The notes: generated by a model from the letters alone, not told the origin. Counted from the first letter of the stretch, positions 8,999-19,690 are shown. The stretch: DNA of 64,000 nt from Pseudomonas saudimassiliensis (GCF_000939975.1 NZ_LK391969.1:1929953-1993952); one strand, 5' to 3'. Numbers and translations: made by a program.

Positions 8999-11035
8999 AT
9001 GAAAAAGCTTGATACCAACATACTGTCGACCTTGCGCAGCAATCGGACGATCAGTGGCCTGTTCGCCGCGCTGATCCTGTCGTTGATCCTGCTGTTCATC
9101 AACTTCGTATATCTGAACATCCAGAGTTCTTACGATACGGAATATATCGGTCACTCCGGAGAGCTGCGGGTACTGTCCCAGCAGATCTCCAAGTCGGCGA
9201 CCGAAGCGGCTACCGGTACGCCCGAAGCTTTCGGCCTGCTGCTGGAGACCCGTAACGGCTTCGAGCAGCGCTGGGGTTACCTGACCGAAGGACGCGAGGA
9301 AACGGGTCTGCCACCCACACCAGCGGCCCTGCAGGAACCGCTGTCCCGAGCCCAGGCGGACTGGGACAAGGTGCGCAAGAACGCCGACGCCATTCTCAAT
9401 AGCCAGAACACGGTACTGGCGCTGCATGAAGTAGCCGCCACGCTGTCCGATACCGTGCCGCAGTTGCAGATCGAGTACGAAGATGTGGTGGACGTGCTGA
9501 TCGAAAGTGGCGCGTCTCCCGCCCAGGTATCCGTTGCCCAGCGCCAATCGCTGCTGGCCGAACGTATTCTCGGCTCGGTGAACCGGGTACTTACCGGTGA
9601 TGCCGACGCGGTACTGGCGGCAGACAGTTTCGGCCGGGATGCCAGCCTGTTCGGTCGGGTGCTCGAAGGCATGCTGGAGGGCAACGAGGTCATGGGCATC
9701 ACCCAGGTGACCGACCCCGACGCGGTCAGCCGTCTCACTGAAATTGCCGACCTGTTCAGCTTCGTGTCGGACTCGGTGGACCAGATCCTGATGACCTCCC
9801 CGGAGCTGTACCAGGTACGCCTGGCGGCGAACGACATCTTCACCGACTCCCAGGTGCTGCTGGACAACGTCTCCGATCTGTCCGCGGGGTTCGAGCAGCG
9901 CAGCGACTCGCGCTGGGTCAACACCCTGCTCGGCTACCTGCTGGGTATCATCGCGCTGGGCAGCATCCTGCTGATCGGCCTGCAGATGACCCGTGAAACG
10001 CGCCAGCGCCTGGCTGAAACAGCCGCCGCCAACGAGCGTAACCAGGCGGCGATTCTGCGCCTGCTCGACGAGATCGCCGATCTGGCCGATGGTGACCTGA
10101 CCGCCGAGGCGACGGTAACCGAGGACTTTACCGGGGCCATCGCCGACTCGATCAACTTCTCCATCGACCAGCTCCGCGCCCTGGTAGAGACCATCAACCA
10201 CACGGCGTCCCAGGTGGCCATGGCTGCCCAGGAAACCCAGAGCACGGCCATGCACCTGGCCGAGGCATCCGAACACCAGGCCCAGGAGATTGCCGGCGCG
10301 TCCGCGGCGGTCAACGAGATGGCGGTGTCCATCGACCAGGTATCGGCCAACGCCGCCGAATCGGCCGCGGTAGCGGAACGTTCGGTAGCCATCGCCAACA
10401 AGGGCAACGAGGTGGTGCAGAGCACCATTTCCGGCATGGATACCATCCGCGAGCAGATCCAGGACACCTCCAAGCGGATCAAGCGGCTGGGTGAGTCCTC
10501 CCAGGAGATTGGCGACATCGTCAGCCTGATCAACGACATTGCCGACCAGACCAACATCCTGGCATTGAACGCGGCGATCCAGGCGTCGATGGCCGGTGAT
10601 GCGGGCCGGGGCTTCGCGGTGGTAGCCGACGAGGTCCAGCGTCTGGCGGAGCGCTCCTCCGGCGCGACCAAGCAGATCGAGGCACTGGTGAAAACCATTC
10701 AGACCGACACCAACGAGGCGGTTATCTCGATGGAGCAGACCACCGCCGAAGTGGTCAGCGGCGCGCGCCTGACCCAGGATGCCGGTGTGGCCCTGGAGGA
10801 GATCGAGAAGGTATCGACCTCGCTGGCGGCCCTGATCCAGAACATTTCCAACGCGGCACGTCAGCAGGCCTCGTCGGCGGGTCACATCTCCAACACGATG
10901 AACGTCATCCAGGAGATCACCTCGCAGACCTCGGCGGGTACCACCGCCACCGCCCGCAGCATTGGCGAGCTGGCCAAGCTGGCCGAAAGCATGCGGCAGT
11001 CGGTGGATGGTTTCACCCTGCCAGAGCAGGTCTGA
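8999..11035 (+). CDS. pilJ: Pilus chemosensory receptor PilJ (methyl-accepting protein)
   Basis: A 678-residue chemoreceptor. TM1 is at about residues 17-39 and a long periplasmic region with PilJ-type helices follows. TM2 is at about 310-330 ([19 protein letters not shown]), then a HAMP region and a methyl-accepting signalling hairpin. Its tip reads [27 protein letters not shown], with Gln-Ala-Ser where classical receptors have Glu-Ala-Ala, as known for PilJ. The upstream open frame (from 8930) is ignored because the ATG at 8999 starts MKKLDTNI with a plausible cytoplasmic N-terminus. It senses pilin/surface contact and signals to ChpA. Confidence 0.95.
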   Translation: MKKLDTNILSTLRSNRTISGLFAALILSLILLFINFVYLNIQSSYDTEYIGHSGELRVLSQQISKSATEAATGTPEAFGLLLETRNGFEQRWGYLTEGREETGLPPTPAALQEPLSRAQADWDKVRKNADAILNSQNTVLALHEVAATLSDTVPQLQIEYEDVVDVLIESGASPAQVSVAQRQSLLAERILGSVNRVLTGDADAVLAADSFGRDASLFGRVLEGMLEGNEVMGITQVTDPDAVSRLTEIADLFSFVSDSVDQILMTSPELYQVRLAANDIFTDSQVLLDNVSDLSAGFEQRSDSRWVNTLLGYLLGIIALGSILLIGLQMTRETRQRLAETAAANERNQAAILRLLDEIADLADGDLTAEATVTEDFTGAIADSINFSIDQLRALVETINHTASQVAMAAQETQSTAMHLAEASEHQAQEIAGASAAVNEMAVSIDQVSANAAESAAVAERSVAIANKGNEVVQSTISGMDTIREQIQDTSKRIKRLGESSQEIGDIVSLINDIADQTNILALNAAIQASMAGDAGRGFAVVADEVQRLAERSSGATKQIEALVKTIQTDTNEAVISMEQTTAEVVSGARLTQDAGVALEEIEKVSTSLAALIQNISNAARQQASSAGHISNTMNVIQEITSQTSAGTTATARSIGELAKLAESMRQSVDGFTLPEQV

Positions 11036-11089
11036 ATGCAGGCGGCGGCCGTCGGCCGCCGCGCATGACGGCACAGCGGGAGTCGCGGA

Positions 11090-11971
11090 GTGCAGAGAAT
11101 GCCCCACTGGTCATTGGAACAGCTGCCAGACATGGACGGAGCGCAATTCCGTCAGTGGCAGGCATTGCTGGAGACGCGCACCGGCGTGTGCGTCAGCGAA
11201 CAGCGCCGGGCCTATCTGCAGACCAGTCTGGGCGCCCGCATGCGGGAGCTGGGCATTCGCGACTACCAGGCCTATTACGAGCACATTACCCAGGGTGTCA
11301 GCGGGACGCTGGAGTGGTCGATGCTGGTCGAATGGCTGACCGTGCGCGAGACCAGCTTCATGCGCCATCGCGCTTCCTTCGATTGCGTCGCGCGATTTCT
11401 CGAACAGCGCCACGCCGCGGGAGAGCAACGGCCCCTGCAGTGCTGGAGCCTGGGCTGTGCCAGCGGTGAGGAAGCCTATTCGCTGGCCATGATCATCGAG
11501 CAGGCTGCGGCAAGCGGCGGCCAGGTGCGCCGCGACTACGGCGTCTGGGCCACCGATATCAGCCAGCACGCGCTGGACCAGGCTCGCGCGGGGTGCTTTC
11601 CGGCGCGCCGCCTGGGCGGGCTCACCGAGGCCGAGTGCCAGCGCTGGCTGGAACCGCTGCAGGATGGACAATATCGCGTGAAGGCAGCACTGCGCGATCG
11701 AGTATGTTTCACCCGGTTGAACATCCTGGAACTGGCCCAGGCCCCGATTCGGGACCTGGATATCATCTTCTGCCAGAACCTGCTCATCTATTTCCGGCGC
11801 TGGCGCCGTCGCGACCTGCTCAACCAGCTGGCAAAGCGGTTGGCACCAGGCGGCATGCTGGTCATCGGGCCGGGTGAAATAATGGACTGGAACAATCCGT
11901 TGCTGGAGCGGGTACCCGATGAGCGGGTGCAGGCTTACCGGCGGCGAGACAGCATGGAATGTCTGGAGTGA
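11090..11971 (+). CDS. pilK: Chemoreceptor methyltransferase PilK (CheR family)
   Basis: A 293-residue CheR-type SAM-dependent methyltransferase that should methylate PilJ glutamates. It shows an N-terminal helical CheR domain, the SAM motif CWSLGCASGEEAYSLAM, ATDIS, and DIIFCQNLLIYF. The open frame begins with GTG at 11090 behind CGGGAG; an ATG at 11099 is a good alternative. The TGA at 11969-11971 lies 2 bp before the preferred chpA start. Together with ChpB it provides the adaptation arm of the system. Confidence 0.94.
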   Translation: MQRMPHWSLEQLPDMDGAQFRQWQALLETRTGVCVSEQRRAYLQTSLGARMRELGIRDYQAYYEHITQGVSGTLEWSMLVEWLTVRETSFMRHRASFDCVARFLEQRHAAGEQRPLQCWSLGCASGEEAYSLAMIIEQAAASGGQVRRDYGVWATDISQHALDQARAGCFPARRLGGLTEAECQRWLEPLQDGQYRVKAALRDRVCFTRLNILELAQAPIRDLDIIFCQNLLIYFRRWRRRDLLNQLAKRLAPGGMLVIGPGEIMDWNNPLLERVPDERVQAYRRRDSMECLE

Positions 11972-11973
11972 CT

Positions 11974-14900
11974 ATGGGTGATCGGCATGATTATGTCGCC
12001 CTCGACTGGGTCAAAGGCGAAATTTCCGAAACGCTGAATCAAGCGCGGCAAGCCCTGGAAGCCTTTGTGGAAAGCCCCGAGGATACGACGCGCCTGCGTT
12101 TTTGCCTGACCTATATTCATCAGGTCCATGGCACCTTGCAGATGGTGGAATTCTACGGCGCAGCGCTGCTGGCCGAGGAAATGGAGAAACTCGCCCAGGC
12201 CCTGATGCACGGCACCTGCAGCCGGGAAAGCGAAGCGCTGGAAGTGCTCATGCAGGCGATCCTGCAGATGCCGGTCTACCTGGACCGGGTACAGACCGGA
12301 CGGCGCGACCTGCCGCTGCTCTTGCTACCGCTGCTCAATGACATGCGCACCGCCCGCGGCGAGAAGCTGCTGTCGGAGAATGCCCTGTTCAGCCCCGACC
12401 TCAGCGCGGGCCGGGCCCCGGGGGGTGACCCGCAGGCGGACTACGCCAGCGACCAGGTGGCGCCACAGCTACGCAAGCTGCGCCAGGCCATGCAGATCGC
12501 CCATGCCGCCATCATCCGCGAGCAGAACGTACCGGCTAGCGCCCATCAGCTGGGCCGGGTCTTCGGCCGTCTCGAGCAGTTGTTCCAGGGCACCCCCTTT
12601 GCTGAGCTCTGGAGCATCTTCGCCGGCATCGCCGAAGGGTTGGAGCTGGGGACCATCGACAATGGCGCGGCGGTGCGGCAGCTGCTGCGCCAGGCCGATC
12701 GCGAGTTGCGCCAGCTGCAGGAAGAGGACGCCAGCATTGCCGAGCGGGCCCCGGCCCCCGAGTTGCTGCGCAACCTGTTGTTCTATATCGCCAAGAGCAG
12801 CGGTGACAGTCCGCGACTGGCCGGCTTGAAGCAGCAATACCAGCTGCAGACACTCTGGCAGGAAGACCGCCAGGCGCCAGGCAGTGACAGCCGCATGGTC
12901 GGGCCGGACCGCGGCACCATGGAGTCCGTTACCCAGGCCCTGGATGAAGAGTTGTTGCAGGTCAAGGAACGCCTGGACCTGTTCGTACGCAGCAGCGAGC
13001 GGCGGCCCCAGGCCTTGGCCGAGCTGTTGCCGGCCATGAAGCGCATTGCCGATACCCTGGCGGTGCTGGGCCTCGGCCAGCCGCGCCGGGTCCTGCAGGA
13101 GCAGGTCGAGCGGGTTGAGGCATTGAGCCGGGGCGATAGCGCCCCGAGCGATGCGCAGTTGATGGAAATTGCCGGCGGGGTGCTCTACGTAGAAGCCAGC
13201 ATGCACGGCATCTTCGCCATCGACCGTGCGCCGGCCGAGGCCGAAGCGGAGCCCCGCCAGAGTCGGCAGTTGGTCGGTGCCCAGGACCTGCTCCAGGTGC
13301 AGCAGCAGGTGGTGCTGGAAGCCCGCAATGCCCTGGAACTGACCCGCGACGCGGTCAACGCCTTTATCGCCGGGCAGTGGGATCATGCCCAGCTGGAGCC
13401 TGCCGCTGAATTGCTCAACAGCGTGCGCGGCGGCCTGACCATGCTGCCCCTGGAGCGGGCCGCCGCTGCGGTCGCGGCGTGCCGCCAGTACCTGAGCCAG
13501 CAGCTGATTGCCCAGCGCAAGGTCCCGGACTGGGAAGCGCTGGACGCCCTCGCCGATGTGATTACCAGCATCGATTACTATCTGGAGCGGGTGGCCGAGG
13601 ACGATGCCGACCGGGGGGACAGCATCCTGGCTGTCGCCGAAGAGCGGCTTCGCTTGCTGGGTTATGGGCCCGAGCAACTGGCCGGCGCCCTGGCCAACCC
13701 GAGCGCCGCCGAAGCTGTAGATGCCACGGCGGCGCCCGTCGCACCTGCGCAGCTGGATCAAGGCGAGGAAGATGAAGACGAGCTCGATCCCGAGCTGCTG
13801 GAGATCTTTATCGAGGAAGTCGGTGAAGTGCTCGAGGTCTTCGATGACTACCTGCCCCGGTGGCAGGCTGATATCGACGACAAGGCCGCGCGCACCGAGG
13901 TACGCCGCGGTTTCCATACGCTCAAGGGCAGTGGCCGGATGGTCCGGGCCGGTGTGCTGGCGGAGCTGGCATGGTCGGTGGAGAACATGCTCAACCGGGT
14001 CATCGATGGCCATGTCGAGGCGAGCCCGGCGGTGTTCACGGTGGCCAACGCCGTGCGCGCCCTGATCCCGACCCTGCTGGCGGATTTTGCCGCGGGCGAC
14101 CAGCGTCAGCTGCCCGAGGTAGCGCAGCTGGCGAGCCAGGCCGACGCCCTGTCCCGTGGCGAAAGCCTGCCTGACCTGCTGATCGCGGCGCCGGCAGCCG
14201 TAGCCGCGCCGGACGCGGAGCCTGCGTTCATCGACACTCCTGCAGAGCCAGAGCCAGAGCCAGAGCCAGAGCCAGAGTCAGAGCCAGAGCCCGAATATGA
14301 TATCGAGCTCGAGCCGCTGCCCCTTGATGCAGTGGAGTCTACGGTAGAACCGATGGCGGAGCTGCCGCAGGTGGAAGTGCTCGGCCCGGCCCAGGAGCTG
14401 GCCGACGACGCTGTCCAATCCAGCGACGAGTCGGTTGAAGCATCCCCGGTGCTCGAAGAAGCTGTCCTTGGCGAGGACAATCTGGAGCACGCTGGCGCAG
14501 CCGCAGAGGATGCGCCCATCGCTGCGGTCCCCGCGGCGCCGGAAACGCCTTTGGACCAAGATGGCCCGCTGGAAGCCGAACCGCTTGTCGCGGCGCGGCA
14601 GTTGGTGGAAGAGACCAGTCAGCCGGATCTCGATCCGTTGCTGTTGAAGATCTTCCGCGCCGAAACCCAGACCCATATCGAGCAGATCAACGGCTTTCTC
14701 GACCGGAGCGAGCACGAACTGCCGTGCCCGCTCAGCGATGGCCTGCAGCGGGCGCTGCATACCCTCAAGGGCAGCGCCCACATGGCCGGTATCCAGCCCA
14801 TCGCCGTGCTGGCGACGCCGCTGGAAAAACTGGCCAAGGATTTCAAGGGCAACCTGATTCCCGCCGATCATGCCGTCATCGAATTGCTGCGTGATGCGGT

Positions 14901-17900
14901 CAGCATGCTGGAAGCCTGGCTGGAGCGGGCCGACGCCGCCTCGGCCGTGCCGGTCCCCGGGACCGAGGCCTTCCTCCAGCGGCTGGATGCCATCTACCGC
15001 GACGGTCTGGAGCGGCGCGACACCAGTCGCGCCGACCTGGAGTCCGAGGCCAGCCTGCTGTCGATCTTCCTCACCGAGGGGGTCGATCTGCTGCTGGACG
15101 CCGGGGACGAACTCGCCCGGTGGCCGGCTGCCATCGATCACCCCGCACTGGCCCGCGCCCTGCGGTCGCTGGCCGAGGTGGCGCAGGAAGTCGAACTGCC
15201 GCTGATTGAATCGCTGTGCCAGGGGCTGGAGGATGTGCATGAAGCATTGGCCAGCCAGCGCCTGCCGTATGCCGGCGAAGTCGCCGCTACCCTGGCCGTG
15301 GGGCATGAACGCCTGATCGGGATGATGGATCAGGTCGCCGCGCACCAGCATGTCCAGCCCGCTAGCGAGGAACTGGCGGCGCTGGCGGACCTGTTCCGGG
15401 TCTACAGCCTGCAGCCGGATGCCCTGCCCACTAACGAAACCGGTTCGGCGGCGTCCGCCGAAGACCGCTGGCACCTCGTCGAGGCCGGTACCGACGCCGA
15501 GTTGGTGGATATCTTCCTGGACGAAGCCCAGGAAATCCTCGACACCTCCGCCGCCAGCCTGCAACTGTGGCTGGGCGAGCCGAGCGATGAAGCCCCCCTG
15601 CATGCTCTGCTGCGCGACCTGCATACCCTCAAGGGTGGGGCGCGCATGGCGGAAATCCGCCCGGTCGGTGATCTGGCCCACGAACTGGAATTCCTCTACG
15701 AGGGCCTGCTGGCCCAGCGCTTCAGCCTGATTGAAGGGCTGCCTGAGCTGCTGCTGGCCTGCCAGGATAGCCTGACCGATATGGTCGAGGGCGTGATGGC
15801 GGGGCGGTCGATCAGCGACGGTATGGAACTGATCCGGGCGATCCGCGACTTCCGCGCCCAGCCCGACCAGCCGCCCCAGTGGAGCAGCCTGGCCGAGCCC
15901 GAACCCACCATGGAGGCCGAGATCGCACCGCCGCCCGCCGCCGAGCCGGCCGCAGGCGGGGAGATGTTCGGCATGTTCATCGACGAAGCCCTGGAGCTGC
16001 TGCAGCCCTGCGCCACGCTTCTGGCGCGCCACGGCACAGAGCCGCAGGCCACTGCCGAACTGCTGCACCGTATCCAGACCCTCAAGGGCAGCGCGCGTCT
16101 GGCCGGACGCCATGACGTGGCTGAACAGGCGCGGCACCTGGAAACCGCGCTGCAGCAAACCGATCCCGCGACGCTGCCTACGCTGGCCGGTGATCTGGCC
16201 GGACTGCAGGGGTTGATAGCACAACTGGCCGCTGGGCATCAGCCCGCCGTTGGCGACAGTCAGCTCGTTCCAGCATCGCCTGTCACGGTCACTCCAACCC
16301 CCGTGCCGGTGGCGCCGGAGCGGAGCTTGGCGGAGATCCGCGCCCTGTTGCAGCAGGCAATGGACGCGGGCAGCGGCCCCGGCCAGGCGGCCAACCGGGG
16401 CGCCGTGCAGGAAACCATCAAGGTCCCCGCCGGGCTGCTGGAGGAACTGGTCAACCTGGCCGGGGAGACCTCCATCTTCCGCGGCCGGGTCGAGCAGCAG
16501 GTCAGTGATATCAGCCAGACCCTGACCGATATGGAAGCCACCATCGAGCGGGTGCGCGATCAGCTGCGCCGGCTCGACATGGAAACCCAGGCGCAGATCC
16601 TCTCGCGCCACCAGGAAGAGATCGAACAGGGCTACGAAGACTTCGATCCGCTGGAGATGGACCGTTACTCCCAGCTGCAGCAGCTGTCGCGCTCGCTGTT
16701 CGAGTCGGCCTCGGACATGCTCGACCTCAAGGAAACCCTGGCCACTCGCAGCCGGGACGCCGAAACCCTGCTGCTGCAGCAGGCGCGGGTCAATACCGAG
16801 TTGCAGGAAGGTCTCATGCGTACCCGCATGGTGCCCTTCGAGCGGCTGCTGCCGCGCCTGCGCCGGGTGGTACGGCAGGTCTCCGGCGAGCTGGGCAAGC
16901 AGGTCAGCCTGGCGGTCGGCAGCGCCGAGGGCGAGATGGATCGCAGCGTGCTCGAACGCATGATGGGGCCGCTGGAACACATGTTGCGCAACGCCGTCGA
17001 CCACGGCATCGAGCTGCCCGAGGTTCGCGCCGCCCAGGGCAAGCCGGAAGAGGGCAGCGTCACCCTGGATGTGCACCGCGAAGGCAGCGAGATTGTCATC
17101 CGCCTCAGTGACGACGGTCGCGGAGTCGATCTGCAGGCGGTCCGGGCCAAGGCAATCGAACGGGGGTTGATGGACGCCGATGCGGCGCTCACCGACCAGG
17201 AAGTACTGCAGTTCATCCTGCAGGCCGGCTTCAGTACCGCCCAGCAGGTGACGCAGATTTCCGGCCGCGGCGTCGGCATGGATGTGGTCAACGCCGAGAT
17301 CAAGCAGCTGGGCGGCAGCATGACGCTGGCCACCGAAGCGGGGCAGGGCACCAGCTTCAACATCCGGCTGCCTTTCACCGTGTCGGTGAACCGGGCGCTG
17401 ATGGTGTATTCCGGCGATGACCTGTACGCCATTCCGCTGAATACCATCGAGGGGATCGTGCGAGTATCCGGCTATGAGCTGGAAGCCTACTACGCGCCGG
17501 ATGCACCGCCCTTTGAATATGCCGGCAAGACCTATGACCTGCGCTACCTGGGCGACCTGCTGGCCACCGGCCAGCAGCCGCGGCTCAGTGGGCACAGCCT
17601 GCCGCTACCGGTGATCCTGGTGCGGGGCGCCGAGCACAGCATGGCGGTGCAGGTCGACGCCCTGGCGGGCTCGCGGGAGATCGTGGTGAAAAGCCTCGGC
17701 AAGCAATTCGCCGTGGTGCCGGGTATCTCCGGCGCCACCATCCTCGGGGATGGCCGGGTGGTAGTGATCCTGGATCTGCTGGCGGTGATCCGCGTCCAGC
17801 AGGCGCTGTTGTCGCAACAACTGCTCGCCGCCGAGCGGGCCGCGGCCAACGCGCCCCAGGCCAACCGGTCGACCCAGGTGATGGTGGTGGATGACTCCAT

Positions 17901-18240
17901 CACGGTGCGCAAGGTGACCACCCGCCTGCTGGAGCGCCACGGCATGGAGGTAGTGACGGCGAAGGACGGGGTCGATGCCATTGCCCGGCTGAAGGATTTC
18001 CAGCCCGACATCATGTTGCTGGATATCGAGATGCCCCGCATGGACGGCTTTGAAGTGGCGACCCTGGTACGCCACGACCAGCGGCTGAAGGATCTGCCGA
18101 TTGTCATGATCACCTCCCGTACCGGCGAGAAGCACCGCGAGCGGGCACGCAGCCTGGGGGTGAACGAGTATCTCGGCAAGCCTTATCAGGAAACCCAGCT
18201 GCTGGAGGTCATCGACAGCCTGGTCCATCAATGTGATTGA
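11974..18240 (+). CDS. chpA: Hybrid multi-Hpt chemotaxis kinase ChpA
   Basis: A protein of about 2,088 residues, the core kinase of the Pil-Chp system. The N-terminal two thirds hold serial phosphotransfer modules. Histidine-bearing sites are H52 (VHGTLQM), H648 (FHTLKGSGRM), H929 (LHTLKGSAHM) and H1217 (LHTLKGGARM). Near 483 the site reads NSVRGG, with no His. At 1368 it reads IQTLKGSAR, with Gln in place of the acceptor. Next come a CheA dimerisation and ATPase region (NAVDHGIELP, SDDGRGVD, GRGVGMD), a CheW-like domain and a C-terminal receiver (D1973-D1974, acceptor D2017). A Pro-Glu linker near residues 757-772 is encoded by a hexamer repeat. The start at 11974 has GGAG 6 nt upstream; an in-frame ATG at 11959 overlaps pilK. 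Confidence 0.95.
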   Translation: MGDRHDYVALDWVKGEISETLNQARQALEAFVESPEDTTRLRFCLTYIHQVHGTLQMVEFYGAALLAEEMEKLAQALMHGTCSRESEALEVLMQAILQMPVYLDRVQTGRRDLPLLLLPLLNDMRTARGEKLLSENALFSPDLSAGRAPGGDPQADYASDQVAPQLRKLRQAMQIAHAAIIREQNVPASAHQLGRVFGRLEQLFQGTPFAELWSIFAGIAEGLELGTIDNGAAVRQLLRQADRELRQLQEEDASIAERAPAPELLRNLLFYIAKSSGDSPRLAGLKQQYQLQTLWQEDRQAPGSDSRMVGPDRGTMESVTQALDEELLQVKERLDLFVRSSERRPQALAELLPAMKRIADTLAVLGLGQPRRVLQEQVERVEALSRGDSAPSDAQLMEIAGGVLYVEASMHGIFAIDRAPAEAEAEPRQSRQLVGAQDLLQVQQQVVLEARNALELTRDAVNAFIAGQWDHAQLEPAAELLNSVRGGLTMLPLERAAAAVAACRQYLSQQLIAQRKVPDWEALDALADVITSIDYYLERVAEDDADRGDSILAVAEERLRLLGYGPEQLAGALANPSAAEAVDATAAPVAPAQLDQGEEDEDELDPELLEIFIEEVGEVLEVFDDYLPRWQADIDDKAARTEVRRGFHTLKGSGRMVRAGVLAELAWSVENMLNRVIDGHVEASPAVFTVANAVRALIPTLLADFAAGDQRQLPEVAQLASQADALSRGESLPDLLIAAPAAVAAPDAEPAFIDTPAEPEPEPEPEPESEPEPEYDIELEPLPLDAVESTVEPMAELPQVEVLGPAQELADDAVQSSDESVEASPVLEEAVLGEDNLEHAGAAAEDAPIAAVPAAPETPLDQDGPLEAEPLVAARQLVEETSQPDLDPLLLKIFRAETQTHIEQINGFLDRSEHELPCPLSDGLQRALHTLKGSAHMAGIQPIAVLATPLEKLAKDFKGNLIPADHAVIELLRDAVSMLEAWLERADAASAVPVPGTEAFLQRLDAIYRDGLERRDTSRADLESEASLLSIFLTEGVDLLLDAGDELARWPAAIDHPALARALRSLAEVAQEVELPLIESLCQGLEDVHEALASQRLPYAGEVAATLAVGHERLIGMMDQVAAHQHVQPASEELAALADLFRVYSLQPDALPTNETGSAASAEDRWHLVEAGTDAELVDIFLDEAQEILDTSAASLQLWLGEPSDEAPLHALLRDLHTLKGGARMAEIRPVGDLAHELEFLYEGLLAQRFSLIEGLPELLLACQDSLTDMVEGVMAGRSISDGMELIRAIRDFRAQPDQPPQWSSLAEPEPTMEAEIAPPPAAEPAAGGEMFGMFIDEALELLQPCATLLARHGTEPQATAELLHRIQTLKGSARLAGRHDVAEQARHLETALQQTDPATLPTLAGDLAGLQGLIAQLAAGHQPAVGDSQLVPASPVTVTPTPVPVAPERSLAEIRALLQQAMDAGSGPGQAANRGAVQETIKVPAGLLEELVNLAGETSIFRGRVEQQVSDISQTLTDMEATIERVRDQLRRLDMETQAQILSRHQEEIEQGYEDFDPLEMDRYSQLQQLSRSLFESASDMLDLKETLATRSRDAETLLLQQARVNTELQEGLMRTRMVPFERLLPRLRRVVRQVSGELGKQVSLAVGSAEGEMDRSVLERMMGPLEHMLRNAVDHGIELPEVRAAQGKPEEGSVTLDVHREGSEIVIRLSDDGRGVDLQAVRAKAIERGLMDADAALTDQEVLQFILQAGFSTAQQVTQISGRGVGMDVVNAEIKQLGGSMTLATEAGQGTSFNIRLPFTVSVNRALMVYSGDDLYAIPLNTIEGIVRVSGYELEAYYAPDAPPFEYAGKTYDLRYLGDLLATGQQPRLSGHSLPLPVILVRGAEHSMAVQVDALAGSREIVVKSLGKQFAVVPGISGATILGDGRVVVILDLLAVIRVQQALLSQQLLAAERAAANAPQANRSTQVMVVDDSITVRKVTTRLLERHGMEVVTAKDGVDAIARLKDFQPDIMLLDIEMPRMDGFEVATLVRHDQRLKDLPIVMITSRTGEKHRERARSLGVNEYLGKPYQETQLLEVIDSLVHQCD
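14244..14290 (+). repeat. GAGCCA hexamer repeat inside chpA
   Basis: About eight near-perfect tandem GAGCCA units encode alternating Glu-Pro in the linker between the third and fourth phosphotransfer modules of ChpA. One unit is changed to GAGTCA (Glu-Ser). Because the unit is six bases, gain or loss keeps the frame and only changes linker length. Confidence 0.85.
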
Positions 18241-19195
18241 GGCCCAGGCGCCTGCGATCGCGCTCCTGGTGAGCGATGAGGGCGGGCGCCGGGTTCTCGT
18301 CCGCACCCTCACCGGGCTGGGCTATCGGCTGGTCTTCGCTGCGGCGCCGGACCGGCTGCAGCTCAGCGAACTGAGGGCGGTGGCGGCGGACCTCTGGTTA
18401 CTGGATGTACCGGACGAATGTGCCCTGAGTGACTGGTTGCTCGATTGCAGTCCGGTGCCGGTGCTGCTGGGCTCCGGTGAAATACCCCCGGCCCAGCACG
18501 AGGATCATGTGCGCTGGCAGCGCCGGCTGCGGAGCAAACTCGGCGAACTACTGGATGAGCCGCCGCAGGTGCCGTTGCTCCAGCCAGCGCTGGCCACGCC
18601 GGTGCTGCGTCAGCAGCGCAGCGTCTGGTTGCTGGGAGCGTCCCTGGGCGGGCCTGCGGCGGTCAAGCAGTTTCTCGATACGTTGCCGGCGGAGGCGCCG
18701 GTGGCCTTTGTCTATGCCCAGCATATCGACGCGGGGTTCGAGCACCAGCTGCCGCAGATTCTCGGGCGCCAGAACGCCTGGCGGATCCGCAACTGTATCG
18801 AAGGCAGCCAACTGCAGCATGGGGAAGTGTTGGTAGCGCCGATCAACCGCATGCTGGGCTTCGGTCCCGAAGGCCAGGCGCAGCTGCAGGACGGGCCCTG
18901 GCCGGGGGCCTACCAGCCGTCACTCGAGGCGCTGCTGGATCAACTGGCCGGCGCCTTTGCACCACACTGCGGCGCCATCATCTTCAGCGGCATGGGGGAG
19001 GACGGGGTCGCCGCCTGCGGCCGGCTGCGCCAGCAGGGCATGGAGGTCTGGACCCAGAGCAGCGCCACTGCCGCCTGCGCCACCATGCCCCAGGCGGTAC
19101 GCAGCGCCGGCTTCAGCAGCCGCGAGGGATCACCGACCGAATTGGCGCTGGCCCTGCACCAGTGGCTTGAACAGGAACGTGCGCCGGACGCCTGA
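18233..19195 (+). CDS. chpB: Chemoreceptor methylesterase ChpB (CheB-like)
   Basis: A 320-residue protein starting with GTG inside the end of chpA (8-bp overlap). The C-terminal CheB methylesterase domain has the catalytic Ser in LGASLGGPAAV, the His in YAQHID and the Asp in FSGMGEDG. The N-terminal 110 residues have a receiver-like pattern but lack a convincing phospho-acceptor (LWLLDVPDECALSDW), so regulation by phosphorylation is uncertain. It should demethylate PilJ opposite PilK. Confidence 0.92.
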   Translation: MIEAQAPAIALLVSDEGGRRVLVRTLTGLGYRLVFAAAPDRLQLSELRAVAADLWLLDVPDECALSDWLLDCSPVPVLLGSGEIPPAQHEDHVRWQRRLRSKLGELLDEPPQVPLLQPALATPVLRQQRSVWLLGASLGGPAAVKQFLDTLPAEAPVAFVYAQHIDAGFEHQLPQILGRQNAWRIRNCIEGSQLQHGEVLVAPINRMLGFGPEGQAQLQDGPWPGAYQPSLEALLDQLAGAFAPHCGAIIFSGMGEDGVAACGRLRQQGMEVWTQSSATAACATMPQAVRSAGFSSREGSPTELALALHQWLEQERAPDA

Positions 19196-19225
19196 GGCGC
19201 GGCGTACAGCGAGAGGATAGAAACG

Positions 19226-19690
19226 ATGTCAGATGCACTGGAAAGCCTGAATGGCCTGATTGTTCCGCTGGCCGGGCAGCCCTGGCTGCTGCCCAACGTG
19301 GCGGTGGCCGAGCTGGTGGGATATCGCCTGAGCCAGCCGGCAGTGGGCGGACCGGCCTGGCTGCTCGGCTGGACTCAGTGGCGCGACCAGCGGGTGCCCT
19401 TGCTCGACCCCGAGGTGCTGCTCGGCCAGCCGGGTGAGGAACCGACCCTGCCGCGCACGCTGATTCTGAACGCGGTCGGCGGGCACGCCGGCTTGCGCTT
19501 CATTGCCATCCGGGTCCGCGGTATCCCCCGCTCGAAGAAAGTGCTGCGCGGCGAGATCGAGACCGCGGGGGCGGCGGGTGCCTACGGCAGCCAGGTGGTA
19601 CACCTGGCCGGCGAAGCGGATACGCTGTTGATTCCCGACCTGGCGGCCATGGAACAGGCGCTGGTGGACAGCGGCGCGCTGCCGGCCTGA
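19226..19690 (+). CDS. chpC: CheW-like accessory protein ChpC
   Basis: A 154-residue CheW-domain protein (WLLPNVAVAELVGY at the N-terminus, RDQRVPLLDPEVLLG). ChpC provides a second adaptor that may link other receptors to ChpA. It starts 30 bp after chpB behind GAGAGGA. It is the last gene of the operon here: the next gene is the convergent envZ-like kinase, and no chpD/chpE follow. Confidence 0.92.
   Translation: MSDALESLNGLIVPLAGQPWLLPNVAVAELVGYRLSQPAVGGPAWLLGWTQWRDQRVPLLDPEVLLGQPGEEPTLPRTLILNAVGGHAGLRFIAIRVRGIPRSKKVLRGEIETAGAAGAYGSQVVHLAGEADTLLIPDLAAMEQALVDSGALPA

Noticed and set aside
14278-17595. 1,105-codon frame antisense to chpA
   Set aside because: Composition (Gln/Leu/Gly/His-rich) is typical of antisense frames in GC-rich DNA; chpA is clearly the coding strand.
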